From an uncultured Lachnospiraceae bacterium (lineage in GTDB: Bacteria; Bacillota; Clostridia; Lachnospirales; Lachnospiraceae), in contig CAKRYY010000015.1 in the NCBI GenBank assembly GCA_934432885.1, forward strand, positions 1 through 61,392: a stretch of 61,392 nt of DNA, given 5' to 3'. Under the pieces are notes generated by a model that worked only from the letters and a program-made list of their open reading frames with translations, was not told the DNA's origin and made no database searches. A program made the translations under genes and the position numbers. Shown here piece after piece: positions 60,160 through 61,392 of the stretch (the stretch's first letter is position 1; every line of letters starts with the position of its first letter).

Positions 60160-61251
60160 CTAAGTCTGCTTAAATTTTTCATTTCCAAGACGGATTTTCA
60201 GATACCTCGCATACGCGGAAAAAGCAGACGGAATCGGATATTTTTCCTGTGTTTCCTCTGCTCTGGCAAAAAAGATGCCGCCCTCCTCCTTAAGCGCACC
60301 GTCCAGCTCATCCGTCCTTATCGCATAGCCTGCCATGTGCCATTCCTTATGCGTAAAAATATGCTTGGCATCCTCAAGCCGCCAGATACGCAGCGCCCGC
60401 AGTCCAAGCGTATCCAGATAGGCAAGCACCTCTTTCTCAGTTCTGTGGCCCTCCAGCGTCGGAAATTCATACATTCCTGCCAGCAGTCCCTTCGCCGGAC
60501 GCCTGCGCAGTGCAGTCCGGTTGGCATCCTGAATAATCAGAATTGTCTTTTCCTCTATCTTTCTTGGCTTCTTTTTTGTTTTCTTCGGATACTGTGAAAT
60601 GCTCCCCTGTGCCCTTGCCTCGCAAAGCGCCTGCCAGGGACATTTTTCACATTTCGGCTCTCCGTTTGGAATACATACGACCGCGCCGAGCTCCATCATC
60701 GCCTGATTGAAATCACCTGCCCGCTCCTTTGGCATAATAGCCAAAAGCGCTTCCTCTATCTCCTTTTTCACGCGGGGCTCTAAAATATCGCCATCATAGG
60801 CAAGCGCCCTCGTCAAAATGCGCAGCACATTTCCATCCACCGCTGGCACAGGCTGTCCAAAGGCAATGGATGCAACTGCGCCTGCCGTATAGCTGCCAAT
60901 CCCCGGAAGCTTTAAAAGCTCCTGATAAGTACCCGGCATCTTTCCGCCATACGTTTCCATAATCTGCTGCGCCGCTTTTTTCAGATTCCTTGCCCGATTG
61001 TAATAACCCAGTCCTTCCCACAGCTTAAGCAACTCTTCCTCCGGTACCTCCGCCAGTGTAGGAATATCCGGCAGCGCATTTAAAAAGCGCTCATAATAAG
61101 GTTTTACAGCCTCTACACGGGTCTGCTGCAGCATAATCTCTGAAACCCATACCCTGTAAGGCTCCGGTCTCTCCCGCCAGGGCAGGATACGATGACCGGT
61201 ATCATACCACGCAAGCAGCGGTTCTATGAGATGCTCTATCCTGTCTTTCAA
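60160..61251 (-). CDS. mutY: A/G-specific adenine DNA glycosylase, TTG start
   Basis: 363 residues. The glycosylase domain has PYRVWVSEIMLQQTRV, the helix-hairpin-helix LPGIGSYTAGAVAS with catalytic Asp in VDGNVLR, and a [4Fe-4S] loop (CIPNGEPKCEKCPWQALC). The C-terminal ~130 residues are the NUDIX-like 8-oxoG-recognising domain. It removes adenine opposite 8-oxoguanine. The start codon is TTG (61249-61251) with AAAGGAG seven bases upstream. Confidence 0.95.
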   Translation of the reverse strand: MKDRIEHLIEPLLAWYDTGHRILPWRERPEPYRVWVSEIMLQQTRVEAVKPYYERFLNALPDIPTLAEVPEEELLKLWEGLGYYNRARNLKKAAQQIMETYGGKMPGTYQELLKLPGIGSYTAGAVASIAFGQPVPAVDGNVLRILTRALAYDGDILEPRVKKEIEEALLAIMPKERAGDFNQAMMELGAVVCIPNGEPKCEKCPWQALCEARAQGSISQYPKKTKKKPRKIEEKTILIIQDANRTALRRRPAKGLLAGMYEFPTLEGHRTEKEVLAYLDTLGLRALRIWRLEDAKHIFTHKEWHMAGYAIRTDELDGALKEEGGIFFARAEETQEKYPIPSAFSAYARYLKIRLGNEKFKQT

Positions 61252-61264
61252 TCCCTTTCTCCTT

Positions 61265-61392
61265 TTACTGCCGCAGCCGACTGCATTCGTATTTCTCCAG
61301 CATGAGCAGACAGTTTTTCAGCGCATCATACCGCTCCTCAATCGCGCCTTCATTTACCTCAACATCTAAGGATACTGCCATCGTATTTACCA
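61265..61392 (-). CDS. C-terminal end of an unidentified protein, 5' end outside window
   Basis: The last 42 codons and stop (61265-61267) of a minus-strand gene that runs off the window. The visible peptide (VNTMAVSLDVEVNEGAIEE and later ALKNCLLMLEKYECSRLRQ) looks like a helical C terminus. It lies 13 bases before the mutY start, so the two are likely co-transcribed. No family recognised. Confidence 0.6.
   Translation of the reverse strand, partial: VNTMAVSLDVEVNEGAIEERYDALKNCLLMLEKYECSRLRQ

Overview
The window reads as a chromosomal segment of a Gram-positive anaerobe of the class Clostridia, most likely a gut Lachnospiraceae. The reasons are strong AGGAGG-type ribosome sites, an infC-rpmI-rplT operon with an ATT start, lipoprotein boxes, a DUF1540 protein, a SEC-C protein, an AgrC/LytTR-type two-component pair, a SipW-type signal peptidase and a Firmicutes exosortase (XrtG) system. 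No rRNA, tRNA, CRISPR array, phage or insertion sequence was recognised.

Layout. 1-1480 is visibly richer in G+C than what follows and carries the end of a membrane ferredoxin-type protein and a TlpA-like thioredoxin lipoprotein. 1545-16150 holds mixed housekeeping and signalling genes: a PAS-GGDEF cyclase, a zinc-ribbon-like surface protein, infC-rpmI-rplT, DUF1540, HD-GYP, SEC-C, two HAD phosphatases around a LysR regulator, a polysaccharide deacetylase, an AgrA/AgrC-like pair, a PrsA-like foldase and an FAD oxidoreductase. Intergenic gaps here hold two families of dispersed structured repeats.

16247-43743 is the striking part: sixteen consecutive minus-strand genes, mostly overlapping or within 30 bases of each other. 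In transcription order they encode a polytopic PTPS-related membrane protein, a serine-rich protein with an exosortase-type C-terminal sorting signal, a PTPS-like protein, the exosortase XrtG, a processive family 2 glycosyltransferase, a second PTPS-like protein, two TasA/camelysin-like proteins, a membrane-anchored McrB-like AAA+ ATPase, a DUF2357-like partner, a SipW signal peptidase, three more proteins with SipW-type N termini, a giant (~3,600 residue) secreted GLUG-type repeat protein and a degenerate GGDEF-EAL protein. I infer a cell-surface fibre or matrix assembly island combining two anchoring/secretion systems (XrtG and SipW), an ATPase module without a recognisable nuclease, and a c-di-GMP-type regulator.

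43757-61392 returns to ordinary metabolism, again on the minus strand: sbcC-sbcD, a PHP phosphoesterase, uridine kinase, ilvE; an ACT protein-hom-ApgM-type (probable alternative homoserine kinase)-aspartate kinase-metF operon; an amino-acid ABC transporter whose leader carries a perfect 22-base palindrome; glyA; a family 2 glycosyltransferase; mutY; and the end of an unidentified gene. Promoters are given where a -35/-10 pair with 17-18 base spacing is visible; all are inferences from sequence.
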